Source: Bacteroidia bacterium (GTDB lineage Bacteria; Bacteroidota; Bacteroidia; Bacteroidales; Paludibacteraceae). Taken from it: a stretch of DNA of 64,000 nt. Of this stretch, positions 28,446 to 38,861 are shown piece by piece (position 1 is the stretch's first letter; every line of letters starts with the position of its first letter). The notes under the pieces are model-generated. The model was not told the DNA's origin, searched no databases, and was given only the letters and a program-made list of their open reading frames with translations. The stretch lies in assembly GCA_009930305.1 (NCBI GenBank), contig RZYM01000007.1:1-64000 (forward strand). The letters are read 5' to 3'. The translations under genes were made by a program, and so were the position numbers.

Positions 28446-29816
28446 TTACTTATTAATTACTGTAAGTTTATTTCTGTTGCCAATTCTCGGAATAGCTTTA
28501 AATCTTCCCAATAGGTAGTCTTTGCGAATTTCTTTATCAAATCGCACATTGTATTCTTCGAGAGAGTGAAGACGTGAGGCTCCGTAATTATCCTTTACAG
28601 TAAACCAAATTTCATCTTTTCTCAATAGTTTTTGAGTTAGCAACGATGATTCGTGACTTGCTAAAATTAGTTGACTGTTTACGTCTGTTGATTTTGATAA
28701 AAACAAATCTAATAAGTCGTAAATTAAATTAGGGTGCAAACTTCTTTCCATTTCATCTATGATGAAAACATTATCTCCTTTTAACAAGTCCATTAATAAT
28801 GGAATGAAGTCTATTATCCTATTTGTGCCGTCAGACTCATCACTTGTGTCAAATTTTTCAGACTTGTTCGCATTTTTTACCTTATGTTTTGTCATAAATT
28901 TTTCAGTAACAATATCATCATTCTTAACCGAAAAAAAGTATGTGGTATTTCCTTTTGAGATTATAGAAGCCCTAACATTTTCTGATTTTTTACTTAGTAA
29001 ATCTTCTCTTATTCTCTCTAATAAAGGTTTGGGAATATCTATATTTTCGGAATCAATCTTTTCAAGACAAACACCGTCAATTCCTGTATCAAAGTAGGAT
29101 AAAAATTCTTCAAAAGTGGTAAGCAATTCTACATCTTGCTTTAACTCAAATTTCAATCCCTCATTATATTTATCATCAGGAAATATAACTTTTAATGAGT
29201 TTTGAAACCAATCAATAACATTAAGTAAGTCCTCGATTTTAGAAACATTTTCTCTGACTTTTCTTGTTCTGATTTCTGTCAAAAACAGCTGATTATTAGG
29301 TGTGCCTTTTGCTATAAAACGAAGAAATTGTTTTTCCTCCTCTTTTTTTAGTTTTTGTAAAATATAGTTCAGGTCAAATATTTCTTTATTTGAAAAGTTT
29401 CTTTCAAAGATTTTGACTTCTTTTTTTGCTTCAATTTCATAAAGCCATTCTTCTTTAATTAGCTCGTTATTGAATGTGAAGCCATAAGCATAATTTTTGC
29501 CTTTATGCTGTATTTCATATTCAATCCTCGAATCGGTTATATTACTTTGTTTATCAAGTCGAAATTTTTGATAGTCTATTGGTTTTTCAGGCTTGCTACC
29601 TCTCAAAACCAACTTCCTTCCAAAATCGATAGCCTTTATTAAATTGGATTTACCCGAAGCATTTGCTCCAAATAAAACAGCCGTTTTTAAAACAGAAATA
29701 CCATTAAGTTTCGAAGTCTTATGGTCTGCCTTTAGACTGCCTTTACCTGGCAACATAGAAAATTTTTGTCTATCACTAAATGACAAAAAATTCTCAACTG
29801 AAAATCTTATTAGCAT
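28446..29816 (-). CDS. AAA (AAA_15/21-type, RloA/OLD-like) ATP-binding protein
   Basis: Walker A LFGANASGKSNLIKA, Walker B NVFIIDEMERSLHPNL, SQLILASHESSLL. Confidence 0.9.
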   Translation of the reverse strand: MLIRFSVENFLSFSDRQKFSMLPGKGSLKADHKTSKLNGISVLKTAVLFGANASGKSNLIKAIDFGRKLVLRGSKPEKPIDYQKFRLDKQSNITDSRIEYEIQHKGKNYAYGFTFNNELIKEEWLYEIEAKKEVKIFERNFSNKEIFDLNYILQKLKKEEEKQFLRFIAKGTPNNQLFLTEIRTRKVRENVSKIEDLLNVIDWFQNSLKVIFPDDKYNEGLKFELKQDVELLTTFEEFLSYFDTGIDGVCLEKIDSENIDIPKPLLERIREDLLSKKSENVRASIISKGNTTYFFSVKNDDIVTEKFMTKHKVKNANKSEKFDTSDESDGTNRIIDFIPLLMDLLKGDNVFIIDEMERSLHPNLIYDLLDLFLSKSTDVNSQLILASHESSLLTQKLLRKDEIWFTVKDNYGASRLHSLEEYNVRFDKEIRKDYLLGRFKAIPRIGNRNKLTVINK

Positions 29817-29837
29817 AACTTTTGTTCTTTAATAATG

Positions 29838-29845
29838 CAAAGGTA
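29838..29845 (-). promoter_or_regulatory. Bacteroidetes -7 element (TACCTTTG) for the AAA/RloB cassette
   Basis: caaaggta on + strand, 22 bp upstream of the AAA ATPase start. Confidence 0.6.
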
Positions 29846-30001
29846 GTGATTTTTTCACAACTTGTATGCTTTTTTGAATGTTAAAGTAAAAGGAAGAGCC
29901 TCTGCATCAGCCGTATTATACAAACTTTAACAACAAAACAAGTTTATTATCCTCATTTTTCCGCAAAAATCATTATTTTTGTAACTTTAATCACAAAACA
30001 C

Positions 30002-30466
30002 ATGGAACGTACCCTTGTCATTCTAAAACCTAGTGCCATAGCACGCAGTTTGGTCGGTGAAGTCATCAGCCGTTTCGAGCGTAAGGGCTTGCAACTTGCA
30101 GGAATCAAAATGATGCAGCTTTCTGACGAAATATTAAACGAGCATTATGCTCATTTGTTGGATAAGCCATTTTTCCCGCGTATTAAAGCGTCAATGCAGG
30201 CAAGTCCGGTGATTGTTTGTTGTTGGGAAGGTATGGATGCAGTACAGATTGTACGTGATATGACAGGCGTTACAAATGGTCGTAAAGCTGTTGTTGGAAC
30301 AATCAGAGGCGATTTTTCTGTTAGTATGCAGGAAAACATTGTACATACGTCCGATTCTCCCGAAAATGCAGTTATTGAATTAAATCGATTTTTCTCGCCA
30401 TACGAATTATTTGCATACGAAAATCCTATAAAATGCTTCCGTTATGCAAATGACGAAATTGGATAA
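30002..30466 (+). CDS. ndk: Nucleoside diphosphate kinase
   Basis: MERTLVILKPSAIARSLVGEVISRFERKGLQLAGIKMMQL; NIVHTSDSPENAVIELNRFF. Confidence 0.95.
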   Translation: MERTLVILKPSAIARSLVGEVISRFERKGLQLAGIKMMQLSDEILNEHYAHLLDKPFFPRIKASMQASPVIVCCWEGMDAVQIVRDMTGVTNGRKAVVGTIRGDFSVSMQENIVHTSDSPENAVIELNRFFSPYELFAYENPIKCFRYANDEIG

Positions 30467-30477
30467 AATATTTTCTG

Positions 30478-31368
30478 ATGAATGTTGTAAAAAGAATTAA
30501 GTTTTTGGTATTGCTTGCCGGTGTGGCCTCGGTATCTTTTGCAGAGCCGTCTTCTCCGGATAATATCTTTGGAATAGAAGAGATAGAAATAAGCGAAACC
30601 GAAGCTGATGAAAGTCAATTATTACCCCCCGACACAGAAGATGATTTAAATGACTTCGGTGATTTTGTCTCGTATGATGAGAATTTACCCGAAGGTTTGT
30701 ATAATTCTATCTGGAGCGACGTAGCAGTAAATCCGTATAACATAAATCTGTATAGGATGAAAGATACAGTGCAAATAGATATGCGAGATTATCATCATCC
30801 TATTTACGGAAAAGTAACGTCTGTGTTTGGTATGAGAAGGTATCGTTATCATTATGGTACAGATATAAAGCTGAATATTGGTGATACGGTAAGATGCGCT
30901 TTTGATGGTAAGGTTAGAATAGCAAAAATAGGAAGAGGCTATGGTTACTATGTACTTGTACGTCATGAAAACGGACTAGAGACAATATATGGTCATTTGT
31001 CAAAAATTTTGGTTAAACCGGATAGTATAGTATGCGCGGGTGATGGCATTGCTTTAGGTGGAAATACCGGACGTAGTACAGGTCCTCACTTACATTTTGA
31101 AATGCGTTATGTAGGGAATCCTATAAATCCTCAAAGCTTGGTTGATTTTGAAACTGGCAGACCTATAAGCAATACATATCTTGTTTGTGCCGAAACATTT
31201 AAATATAAAGGAGCTGTAAATAATTTGGCATATTATACAGTAAGACGTGGCGATACATTGTCAGGTATTGCTAAGAAAAAAGGAACGACTGTTTCTAAAT
31301 TGTGTAAAATGAATAATATTACAGCGAGGACTACTTTAAAAATTGGACGCAAATTACGCTGTTCATAA
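30478..31368 (+). CDS. M23 peptidase with C-terminal LysM domain
   Basis: VTSVFGMRRYRYHYGTDIKL and GPHLHFEMRY (M23); YYTVRRGDTLSGIAKKKGTTVSKLCKMNNI (LysM). Confidence 0.93.
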   Translation: MNVVKRIKFLVLLAGVASVSFAEPSSPDNIFGIEEIEISETEADESQLLPPDTEDDLNDFGDFVSYDENLPEGLYNSIWSDVAVNPYNINLYRMKDTVQIDMRDYHHPIYGKVTSVFGMRRYRYHYGTDIKLNIGDTVRCAFDGKVRIAKIGRGYGYYVLVRHENGLETIYGHLSKILVKPDSIVCAGDGIALGGNTGRSTGPHLHFEMRYVGNPINPQSLVDFETGRPISNTYLVCAETFKYKGAVNNLAYYTVRRGDTLSGIAKKKGTTVSKLCKMNNITARTTLKIGRKLRCS

Positions 31369-31392
31369 AATTAAAATTTAACTATTATAATA

Positions 31393-34300
31393 ATGAATAT
31401 AGGATCTATTATAGGGAAGTTGTTTGGCACAAAATCGGAACGAGATTTAAAAGAAATATTGCCGTATGTCGAAAAAATTAAAGTTGTATATCCCACAATT
31501 GAAAGATTAAGCAACGATGAGTTACGTGAGCGTACACAAAATATTAGAGCTGAAATTAAAAATAGTGCTGCATCGGAATATGCAAAAATTGAAGAACTAA
31601 AAGCAAGCATTGACTCAACTGATTTACAAGATCGTGAAAAATTATATGCCGAAGTAGATAAATTAGAGAATCAAGCATTAGAAAATATTGCAGCTGCTTT
31701 AGATAATTTTTTGCCTGAGGTTTTCTCCATTATTAAAGATACGGCAAGACGTTTTAAAGAAAATTCAGATACTGTGGTAACTGCCAATGAATTTGATAAA
31801 CAGTTGGCTGTAGATAATGATTTTGTTGATATTGACGGCGAGAAAGCAATATATCATAACGAATGGACTGCAGGTGGTAACACTATTAAATGGGATATGG
31901 TACATTACGATGTACAGTTGATTGGTGGTGTTGCCCTTCACAAAGGTAAAATTGCTGAAATGACAACCGGTGAAGGTAAAACTTTGGTTGCTACTTTGCC
32001 GGTGTTCTTAAATGCTCTTAGCGGAAATGGTGTACATATAGTAACTGTCAATGATTATTTGTCAAAACGTGACTCTGAATGGATGGGGCCTTTATATATG
32101 TTTCATGGTTTGAGTGTGGATTGTATTGATAAATATAAACCTAACTCTGACGAAAGACGTAAGGCTTATAATTCGGACATCACCTTTGGTACTAATAACG
32201 AATTCGGCTTTGACTATTTGCGCGATAATATGGCATCTTCTCCAAAAGATCTGGTACAAAGAATGCACAATTATGCAATTGTCGATGAGGTCGACTCTGT
32301 ATTGATTGATGATGCGCGTACTCCTTTGATTATATCAGGTCCGGTTCCTAAAGGCGAGGATCAATTGTTTGAAGAGTATCGTCCTAAAGTTGAGAGAATT
32401 GTTGCTGCTCAAAAGGCTTTGGCAACGAAATTACTTGCTGATGCAAAACGTGCAATGGCGTCAGAAAACGAGAAAGAACGCGAACAAGGTGCAATTTATT
32501 TGTTCCGTACGTTTAAAGGTTTACCTAAGAATAAACCTCTTATAAAGTTTTTGAGCGAACCGGGTGTAAAGGCTACTATGCTTAAAACCGAGGCTGTGTA
32601 TATGGAACAGAATGACAGGCGTATGCACGAGATTACAGATGATTTGTATTTTGTTATCGATGAACAACATAATAGCATTGAACTTACTGATAAAGGTATC
32701 GACCTTATAACAGGTGATACTGATGATGCTAAATTCTTCGTATTGCCTGATATAGGTTCTGAGTTAGCTGATTTGGAAAAGGGAAATCTTAACGAAGAAG
32801 AAAAACTGTCTCGTAAGGATGCTTTGATGCAAGAATACGCTATAAAGGCTGAACGTGTACATACTGTAAATCAATTACTTAAAGCATATACTTTATTTGA
32901 GAAAGATGATGAATATGTGGTTATTGATAATAAAGTAATGATTGTTGATGAGCAAACAGGTCGTATTATGGATGGCCGTCGTTACTCTGATGGTTTGCAT
33001 CAAGCTATTGAGGCAAAAGAACGTGTTACTGTTGAAGCTGCAACTCAAACTTTCGCAACAATTACATTACAGAATTATTTCAGAATGTATCGCAAATTAT
33101 CAGGTATGACAGGTACTGCCGAAACTGAAGCAGGCGAATTCTGGGATATATATAAACTTGATGTTGTTGTAATTCCAACAAATAGACCTATTGTTCGTAA
33201 TGATATGAATGATAGGGTTTATAAAACAAAACGTGTAAAATATAATGCTGTAATTGAAGAGATTGTATCACTGGTTAATGCAGGTCGTCCTGTATTAGTT
33301 GGTACTACTTCGGTTGAAATTTCTGAATTGTTAAGTAAGATGCTTACAATGAGAAAGATTCAGCACAATGTATTGAATGCTAAGTTACATCAAAAGGAGG
33401 CTGAAATTGTAGCTCAGGCCGGTCGTCCGGGAGTTGTTACAATAGCCACAAATATGGCAGGTCGTGGTACCGATATTAAACTTACTCCTGAGGCTAAGGC
33501 TGCCGGTGGTTTGGCAATTATTGGTACAGAACGTCACGAAAGTAGACGTATAGACCGTCAGTTACGTGGTCGTTCAGGTCGTCAAGGTGATCCGGGTTCT
33601 TCTGTATTTTATGTGTCTTTTGAAGATACTTTGATGCGTTTGTTCGGCTCTGACAGAATTGTAGGATTGATGGACAGAATGGGTTATCAAGAAGAAGACG
33701 TAATTGAACACAGCCAGATTTCAAAATCAATTGAAAGAGCTCAGAAGAAAGTTGAAGAGAATAACTTCGGAATACGTAAGCGTTTGCTTGAGTATGATGA
33801 TGTAATGAATTTACAAAGAAATGAGATATATTCTCGTCGTCGCCATGCTTTAATGGGTGAACGTATCGGAATGGATATCGTTAATATGTTGTACGAAGGT
33901 GTGTCTTCGCTGGTTGATAGTCATGCCGATTCTACAGAATCTGATGACTTTAAAGCCGATTTGTTACGTTGGTTCTCTATTGATATTAAATTAGATCAAG
34001 ATGAATTACGCAAGTCTAAGCCCGAGGAATTAACAAATAAGGTTTATGAGGCTGTTATCTCAAACTTCAAGCGTAAGTCTGATAAAACTGCTGAAATTGC
34101 ATATCCTGTAATCAAAAAGGTATATGAAACTCAGGGTCAGATGTATCAAAACATCTTGATTCCGTTTACTGATGGCAAGCTAATGTATAACATTCCTGTA
34201 AATTTGAAGGATGCTTATGAGAGCGAAGGTAAATTAGTTGTAAAGGCATTCCAAAAAGCAGTTTTGTTGCATACAATTGATGAGGCTTGGAAGGAACATT

Positions 34301-34683
34301 TACGCGAATTGGATGATCTTCGTCAATCTGTACAGAATGCAAGCTACGAACAAAAAGACCCCTTATTGATTTATAAATTAGAGGCACATGGCTTGTTTAT
34401 GAAGATGCTTGATTCAATTAATTATAAGGCCACAACGGTGTTGATGCGCGGACAGATACCTGTACATGAAGGAGACGAACTTCGTGAAGCTAAGCAAGAG
34501 AAAAGACAAGATTACAGCAAATATCAGGCACAAAAATCTGATATAATGAATGCAGGAAAACAAGATACGCGTGAGCAACAAAAAATTCAACCAGTTCATG
34601 TTGAAAAGACGGTAGGTCGTAATGATTTATGTCCTTGCGGTAGCGGCAAAAAATACAAGAATTGTTGCGGTAAAAACGCTTAA
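31393..34683 (+). CDS. secA: Preprotein translocase subunit SecA
   Basis: [42 protein letters not shown]-terminal [17 protein letters not shown]. Confidence 0.98.
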   Translation: MNIGSIIGKLFGTKSERDLKEILPYVEKIKVVYPTIERLSNDELRERTQNIRAEIKNSAASEYAKIEELKASIDSTDLQDREKLYAEVDKLENQALENIAAALDNFLPEVFSIIKDTARRFKENSDTVVTANEFDKQLAVDNDFVDIDGEKAIYHNEWTAGGNTIKWDMVHYDVQLIGGVALHKGKIAEMTTGEGKTLVATLPVFLNALSGNGVHIVTVNDYLSKRDSEWMGPLYMFHGLSVDCIDKYKPNSDERRKAYNSDITFGTNNEFGFDYLRDNMASSPKDLVQRMHNYAIVDEVDSVLIDDARTPLIISGPVPKGEDQLFEEYRPKVERIVAAQKALATKLLADAKRAMASENEKEREQGAIYLFRTFKGLPKNKPLIKFLSEPGVKATMLKTEAVYMEQNDRRMHEITDDLYFVIDEQHNSIELTDKGIDLITGDTDDAKFFVLPDIGSELADLEKGNLNEEEKLSRKDALMQEYAIKAERVHTVNQLLKAYTLFEKDDEYVVIDNKVMIVDEQTGRIMDGRRYSDGLHQAIEAKERVTVEAATQTFATITLQNYFRMYRKLSGMTGTAETEAGEFWDIYKLDVVVIPTNRPIVRNDMNDRVYKTKRVKYNAVIEEIVSLVNAGRPVLVGTTSVEISELLSKMLTMRKIQHNVLNAKLHQKEAEIVAQAGRPGVVTIATNMAGRGTDIKLTPEAKAAGGLAIIGTERHESRRIDRQLRGRSGRQGDPGSSVFYVSFEDTLMRLFGSDRIVGLMDRMGYQEEDVIEHSQISKSIERAQKKVEENNFGIRKRLLEYDDVMNLQRNEIYSRRRHALMGERIGMDIVNMLYEGVSSLVDSHADSTESDDFKADLLRWFSIDIKLDQDELRKSKPEELTNKVYEAVISNFKRKSDKTAEIAYPVIKKVYETQGQMYQNILIPFTDGKLMYNIPVNLKDAYESEGKLVVKAFQKAVLLHTIDEAWKEHLRELDDLRQSVQNASYEQKDPLLIYKLEAHGLFMKMLDSINYKATTVLMRGQIPVHEGDELREAKQEKRQDYSKYQAQKSDIMNAGKQDTREQQKIQPVHVEKTVGRNDLCPCGSGKKYKNCCGKNA

Positions 34684-34702
34684 GCCAATATCTTAATAAT
34701 TT

Positions 34703-34744
34703 AATAGGCTGCACATATACTATGATATGGTAGCCTATTTTTTA
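34703..34744 (+). terminator. Terminator hairpin downstream of secA
   Basis: aataggct ... agcctatt followed by T-run. Confidence 0.65.
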
Positions 34745-34762
34745 TTGTGTAAGCTTGTAATT

Positions 34763-36004
34763 TCATTTCACCTTTAGTTCTAATGCTTTGATGTATTTTG
34801 ATTCAACTACGCAGTTTTTGAACTTGATATTATTAATGTATTCGTCCATTGCTTTGTTAATTAGTTGTGCATCTGGTCTGTTTTGACGTATCAGATCAAA
34901 CGAACTACGATCGCTTTCTGCGTATCGTATAATCAGATTCCAATTTGCAGGTTCTTTTACGTTTACAAAAGATGATTCTCCCATTTTTTTGTAAGGCCAA
35001 TATGTCCAACCGATATTGTTCTCTTCCATAGTTATACGAAAATCGCGCAACCATTCGTATATATTATGTCCTGTTTCACCCATCCACATAGGCAGGTTTG
35101 TGCTATCTCTAAAATCTATAAAACCTTGAATAGCCTCTTTGCTCGTACCACCTTTGTATCTGTGGCAAGAGTACATTATGTTATTGTCAAATTTCCAATC
35201 GGTAAATACACTGAAAATACTATTCCATTGTGCACCTCCAAGTATAATGATATGATTTTTATCGATCTTACGTATTGCTTTTGTAACTCGTATATAAAGT
35301 GGTTCAAGCTTTTTGTTAAGTTCTTCTTCATTATATTTGAAGTAAGTAGCAATAGGCTCGTTCATTAAATCGTATCCTAAGATAATTGTCTCATTTTTAT
35401 AGTGTTCGGCAATTCTCACCCATATATCTACAAATAAATCCTGACATTTAGGCGATTCGAATAACCAAGGGTAGCCGTAACTATCATCAATATTATCGCC
35501 CGTTTGGCCCCCAGGTGCATCATGCATATCTAAAATAAGATAGATTTGTTCTTTTTTACACCAGGCTGTAAGGCTATCAAGTCGCCTGAATCCTTCGTTC
35601 TCGTCATTCAAACCCATATAATCTTCGCGAGTAAATAGTTTATAATGAAAGGGAATACGTATTGTGTTGGCACTGGTTGATTTAATAAATGCTATATCGC
35701 TTTGAGTGATGTAATTATCTTTGAATTTCTGCCAGAACTCAGCAGTCTTTTCCGGGCCTACCATTTCGCAAAATGCTTGATTGATGCGTGATACAGAGTT
35801 TGCGTTTTTATGAATACCTATGATATATCCTTCGGGATTAAGCCAATGACCTAGATTTGTACCTTTGATGTTGAGTTTATCACCTGACGGCAATATAATA
35901 TCCTTACCATCTACACGTGCGAAGTTATTTTTGTTGACTACTGATGAGCATCCTGACATTATTGCAATACAAATAATGAGGCATAGTTTTGTGTATTTTT
36001 TCAT
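34763..36004 (-). CDS. Glycoside hydrolase family 5 (cellulase-like) lipoprotein
   Basis: Start moved from the track start (36064) to the lipoprotein signal MKKYTKLCLIICIAIMSGCSS; YDLMNEP and MGETGHN catalytic Glu contexts; GTNLGHWLNPEG. Confidence 0.88.
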   Translation of the reverse strand: MKKYTKLCLIICIAIMSGCSSVVNKNNFARVDGKDIILPSGDKLNIKGTNLGHWLNPEGYIIGIHKNANSVSRINQAFCEMVGPEKTAEFWQKFKDNYITQSDIAFIKSTSANTIRIPFHYKLFTREDYMGLNDENEGFRRLDSLTAWCKKEQIYLILDMHDAPGGQTGDNIDDSYGYPWLFESPKCQDLFVDIWVRIAEHYKNETIILGYDLMNEPIATYFKYNEEELNKKLEPLYIRVTKAIRKIDKNHIIILGGAQWNSIFSVFTDWKFDNNIMYSCHRYKGGTSKEAIQGFIDFRDSTNLPMWMGETGHNIYEWLRDFRITMEENNIGWTYWPYKKMGESSFVNVKEPANWNLIIRYAESDRSSFDLIRQNRPDAQLINKAMDEYINNIKFKNCVVESKYIKALELKVK

Positions 36005-36138
36005 GTGCTTGATTATTATACATGCAAATATAACATAATTGATTGATGCACTATGACATTTCAATACGACACAAATACAACAACTCTATAAAAGCAGAAT
36101 GTGTTATGCTTGTAATGTAATAATTGAGCAAAAGTTTG

Positions 36139-36146
36139 TATCTTTG
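36139..36146 (+). promoter_or_regulatory. Bacteroidetes -7 element (TATCTTTG) upstream of lgt
   Basis: Match to TAnnTTTG 20 bp before the start codon. Confidence 0.55.
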
Positions 36147-36166
36147 AAGCCTAAAATATTTTATAT

Positions 36167-36988
36167 ATGAATTTGTTGTCTGTTATTTGGAATGTTGACC
36201 CTATCGCCTTCTCTTTAGGCCCTATAACTGTACGTTGGTATGGTATTATATATGCAACAGGCTTTCTGATAGCTATTTGGATTTTGTCTAAAATGTTTAA
36301 GAAAGAGGGATGTCCTGATGATTGGTCTGATAAGGTATTTATATACATGGTTTTGGCTGTTATTATAGGTTCTCGTCTTGGTCACGTATTTTTCTATGAT
36401 TGGGCGTATTATAGCCAACATCCGTCTGAAATCTTTATGGTTTGGCACGGTGGTTTGGCAAGTCATGGTGGGGCAATAGCAATAATATTAACAGTTTGGT
36501 TATTGTCAAAATATATGACTCGTAAACCTTTTTTGTGGTTGGCCGATCGCTTATTTGTTGTCTGTGCTTTATCTGCAAGTTTTATTCGTATAGCAAACCT
36601 AATGAATTCGGAAATATATGGTTGTGAAACAACACTGCCATGGGGCTTCAAATTCTTACGTGAGTTTCCCGGATTGCCGGTAAATTTAGTTCCGGTATGT
36701 CATCCTACACAATTATATGAGTCTTTGGCATACTTTATGCTATTTGTATTCTTGATGTGGCTATATTGGAAAAAAGGAGCTCAAAAACATGAGGGTTTAC
36801 TTACAGGAATAGGTTTTTCATTCTTATTTACAGCACGCTTTTTTATAGAGTTCATCAAAAACGACCAGTCTGATTTTGAGGCCGGTATGATTCTTAACAT
36901 GGGACAGCTGTTGAGTATACCATTTATTATACTTGGTATATGGCTTATTGTAAGAGTCTATATGAAACGTAAGAAAGCAACTAAATAG
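36167..36988 (+). CDS. lgt: Prolipoprotein diacylglyceryl transferase
   Basis: VRWYGIIYATGFLIAIW, RLGHVFFYD, GGLASHGGAIAI, RIANLMNSEIYG, HPTQLYES. Confidence 0.96.
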   Translation: MNLLSVIWNVDPIAFSLGPITVRWYGIIYATGFLIAIWILSKMFKKEGCPDDWSDKVFIYMVLAVIIGSRLGHVFFYDWAYYSQHPSEIFMVWHGGLASHGGAIAIILTVWLLSKYMTRKPFLWLADRLFVVCALSASFIRIANLMNSEIYGCETTLPWGFKFLREFPGLPVNLVPVCHPTQLYESLAYFMLFVFLMWLYWKKGAQKHEGLLTGIGFSFLFTARFFIEFIKNDQSDFEAGMILNMGQLLSIPFIILGIWLIVRVYMKRKKATK

Positions 36989-36993
36989 ATTTT

Positions 36994-37215
36994 ATGTACA
37001 TAATTGGTCTTATATTTTTCTTTTTGTTGGCATTTGTACTTATAATAGGTGTGTCAATTTTAAGTTTCTTGCGAAATGTTTTCAAAGGCGGCAAACGCCA
37101 TAATTCTAATACATCATCATCTTCTTCTTCTGAAGATCGTATGGCTAGTGAATATCTAAAAAAGAAATTAGATAAAAACAAAGCTGAAGACATTGATTAC
37201 GAAGAGGTGAAATAA
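36994..37215 (+). CDS. Small single-TM protein, DUF4834-like
   Basis: MYIIGLIFFFLLAFVLIIGVSILSFLRNVFKGGKR; downstream of lgt. Confidence 0.6.
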   Translation: MYIIGLIFFFLLAFVLIIGVSILSFLRNVFKGGKRHNSNTSSSSSSEDRMASEYLKKKLDKNKAEDIDYEEVK

Positions 37216-37231
37216 ATTCAAAAAAACGATA

Positions 37232-37280
37232 AATAAGAGAATAGCGTGTAACTCAATGAGTTGCACGCTATTCTCTTATT
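37232..37280. terminator. Bidirectional terminator between the DUF4834-like gene and the AAA_14 ATPase gene
   Basis: aataagagaatagcgtgtaact-caatg-agttgcacgctattctcttatt, long near-perfect stem between convergent genes. Confidence 0.85.
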
Positions 37281-37307
37281 CCTTATTAATTACTGATTAA
37301 AAGTTAT

Positions 37308-38600
37308 TTAGTCTTTTAAACAAGCTATTGGGATAATCTTTACACCATCTTGGCGAGTATACGCCATTTGACCACCAGTAAGTATTATTAAAAGGTCTGG
37401 CTCTCGTAATGGAACTTGTTTTTCTTCTTTATTATGTATTTGAATTAATTGTTTTAACTCTTTTAGGTGCTCTGCTCCATCTTCAATTTCTTTGCTACCT
37501 AATTTACACTCTATTAGTGCATATCTGCCATTAGACAAATGAAGTACTAAATCAGCCTCAAGTCCATACCGATCTCGATAATAAGAAATATGACTATTGA
37601 AATCTGGATTATAAGATCTTAAGTCACGTACACACATTTGTTCAAAAATAAACCCAAACGTTTTTAATTGTGTCATAAGTGCATCAGGCGAAAGCCCTAA
37701 TGTAGCAACGGCTATTGATGGGTCAACAAATGATCGTTTAAATCCACTTCTTATGGCAGTTTTACTTCGTATTGCAGGACACCATGCAGGAATGTTATCT
37801 ATGACGAACAGACGAGTTAATGCGTCTACATAATCTTCAAATGTGGGCTTTGTACAACTGACCTCACCAGAAGCTACAATATCTTCCATTATTGATGAAT
37901 TTTTTGATAATGTAGATATGTTTCGAGAATATGAACGCAGGATTTGTCTTGTTAAAAACTCATCACGCTTAATATTATCAATTCTAGATATATCTTCTTT
38001 ACAAACAGTATCTACATAGTTCTGTGCTATCAACAATTGTGCTTTGGGTGACTTAATGTTAATACTTGCAGGCCATCCACCGCGACAAGCAGAAAAAATT
38101 AAATCTTCAATCTTCATATCAGAAGTTATCCCATCAATATCAAGATTGGTATTATTAAAAAGTTCTAGTAAAGATATTTTCCCATTAGATTCATTTGATT
38201 CATATAAACTCATAGGAAGCATTTTCATACGGCTTATACGACCTGTTCCCGAATGCATTATTTTATTTTTATTCACAGCATTAGAACCTGTGAGGATAAA
38301 TTGACCAACAGCTTGTCTATTATCAACCATTGTTCGCACTGCATCCCACAATACTGGGGCATCTTGCCATTCATCAATTAATCGTGGAGTCTTTCCTAAT
38401 AAAAGAAGTGACGGTTTAGATTCAACTGTTGCAAGGTACTCACTACTCATATCAGGGTCTTGCATTTTTATAACACTCTTAGCCTGTTGTTCGGCAGTTG
38501 TAGTTTTTCCGCACCATTTAGGACCTTCAATAAGAACTGCACCGAAAGCCTCAAGTCTTTCAGAGAGAATATTGTCTGATATTCTTTTAAGATAACTCAT
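37308..38600 (-). CDS. AAA_14/DUF4143-family ATPase
   Basis: VLIEGPKWCGKTTTAEQQA Walker A, PRLIDEWQDAPVLWDAVR, GQFILTGSN; DUF4143-like C-terminus YRDRYGLEADLVLHLSNGRYALIECKLG. Confidence 0.93.
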   Translation of the reverse strand: MSYLKRISDNILSERLEAFGAVLIEGPKWCGKTTTAEQQAKSVIKMQDPDMSSEYLATVESKPSLLLLGKTPRLIDEWQDAPVLWDAVRTMVDNRQAVGQFILTGSNAVNKNKIMHSGTGRISRMKMLPMSLYESNESNGKISLLELFNNTNLDIDGITSDMKIEDLIFSACRGGWPASINIKSPKAQLLIAQNYVDTVCKEDISRIDNIKRDEFLTRQILRSYSRNISTLSKNSSIMEDIVASGEVSCTKPTFEDYVDALTRLFVIDNIPAWCPAIRSKTAIRSGFKRSFVDPSIAVATLGLSPDALMTQLKTFGFIFEQMCVRDLRSYNPDFNSHISYYRDRYGLEADLVLHLSNGRYALIECKLGSKEIEDGAEHLKELKQLIQIHNKEEKQVPLREPDLLIILTGGQMAYTRQDGVKIIPIACLKD

Positions 38601-38655
38601 AATACTTATTATTTATGTCACAAAATTAATATTAATTCTTCTAAAAACAAAGATA

Positions 38656-38717
38656 TTTTCCTTTTTTGTGGTGTTTTGTTTTCCTTTTTTGTGGCATTTC
38701 ATTTTCCTTTTTTGTGG
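38656..38717. repeat. Three direct repeats (iteron-like) at exact 23-bp period upstream of the AAA_14 ATPase
   Basis: ttttccttttttgtgg at 38656, 38679 and 38702 (minus strand CCACAAAAAAGGAAAA). Confidence 0.85.
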
Positions 38718-38818
38718 TGTAGAGAATGTCAAATTGTATTAGACACGAAAAGTTGACACAAAAAATGATTTTGATTATATATGTGGTAGCCTTTAGTAAA
38801 TAAATTCTGTAACCTGTT

Positions 38819-38861
38819 AATTCACTAGTGTCAAATAAATTTATTTGAACATTAGTGAATT
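38819..38861 (-). terminator. Large palindrome overlapping the stop codon of the AlbA_2 gene
   Basis: aattcactagtgtcaaataaa/tttatttgaacattagtgaatt near-perfect inverted repeat. Confidence 0.65.
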
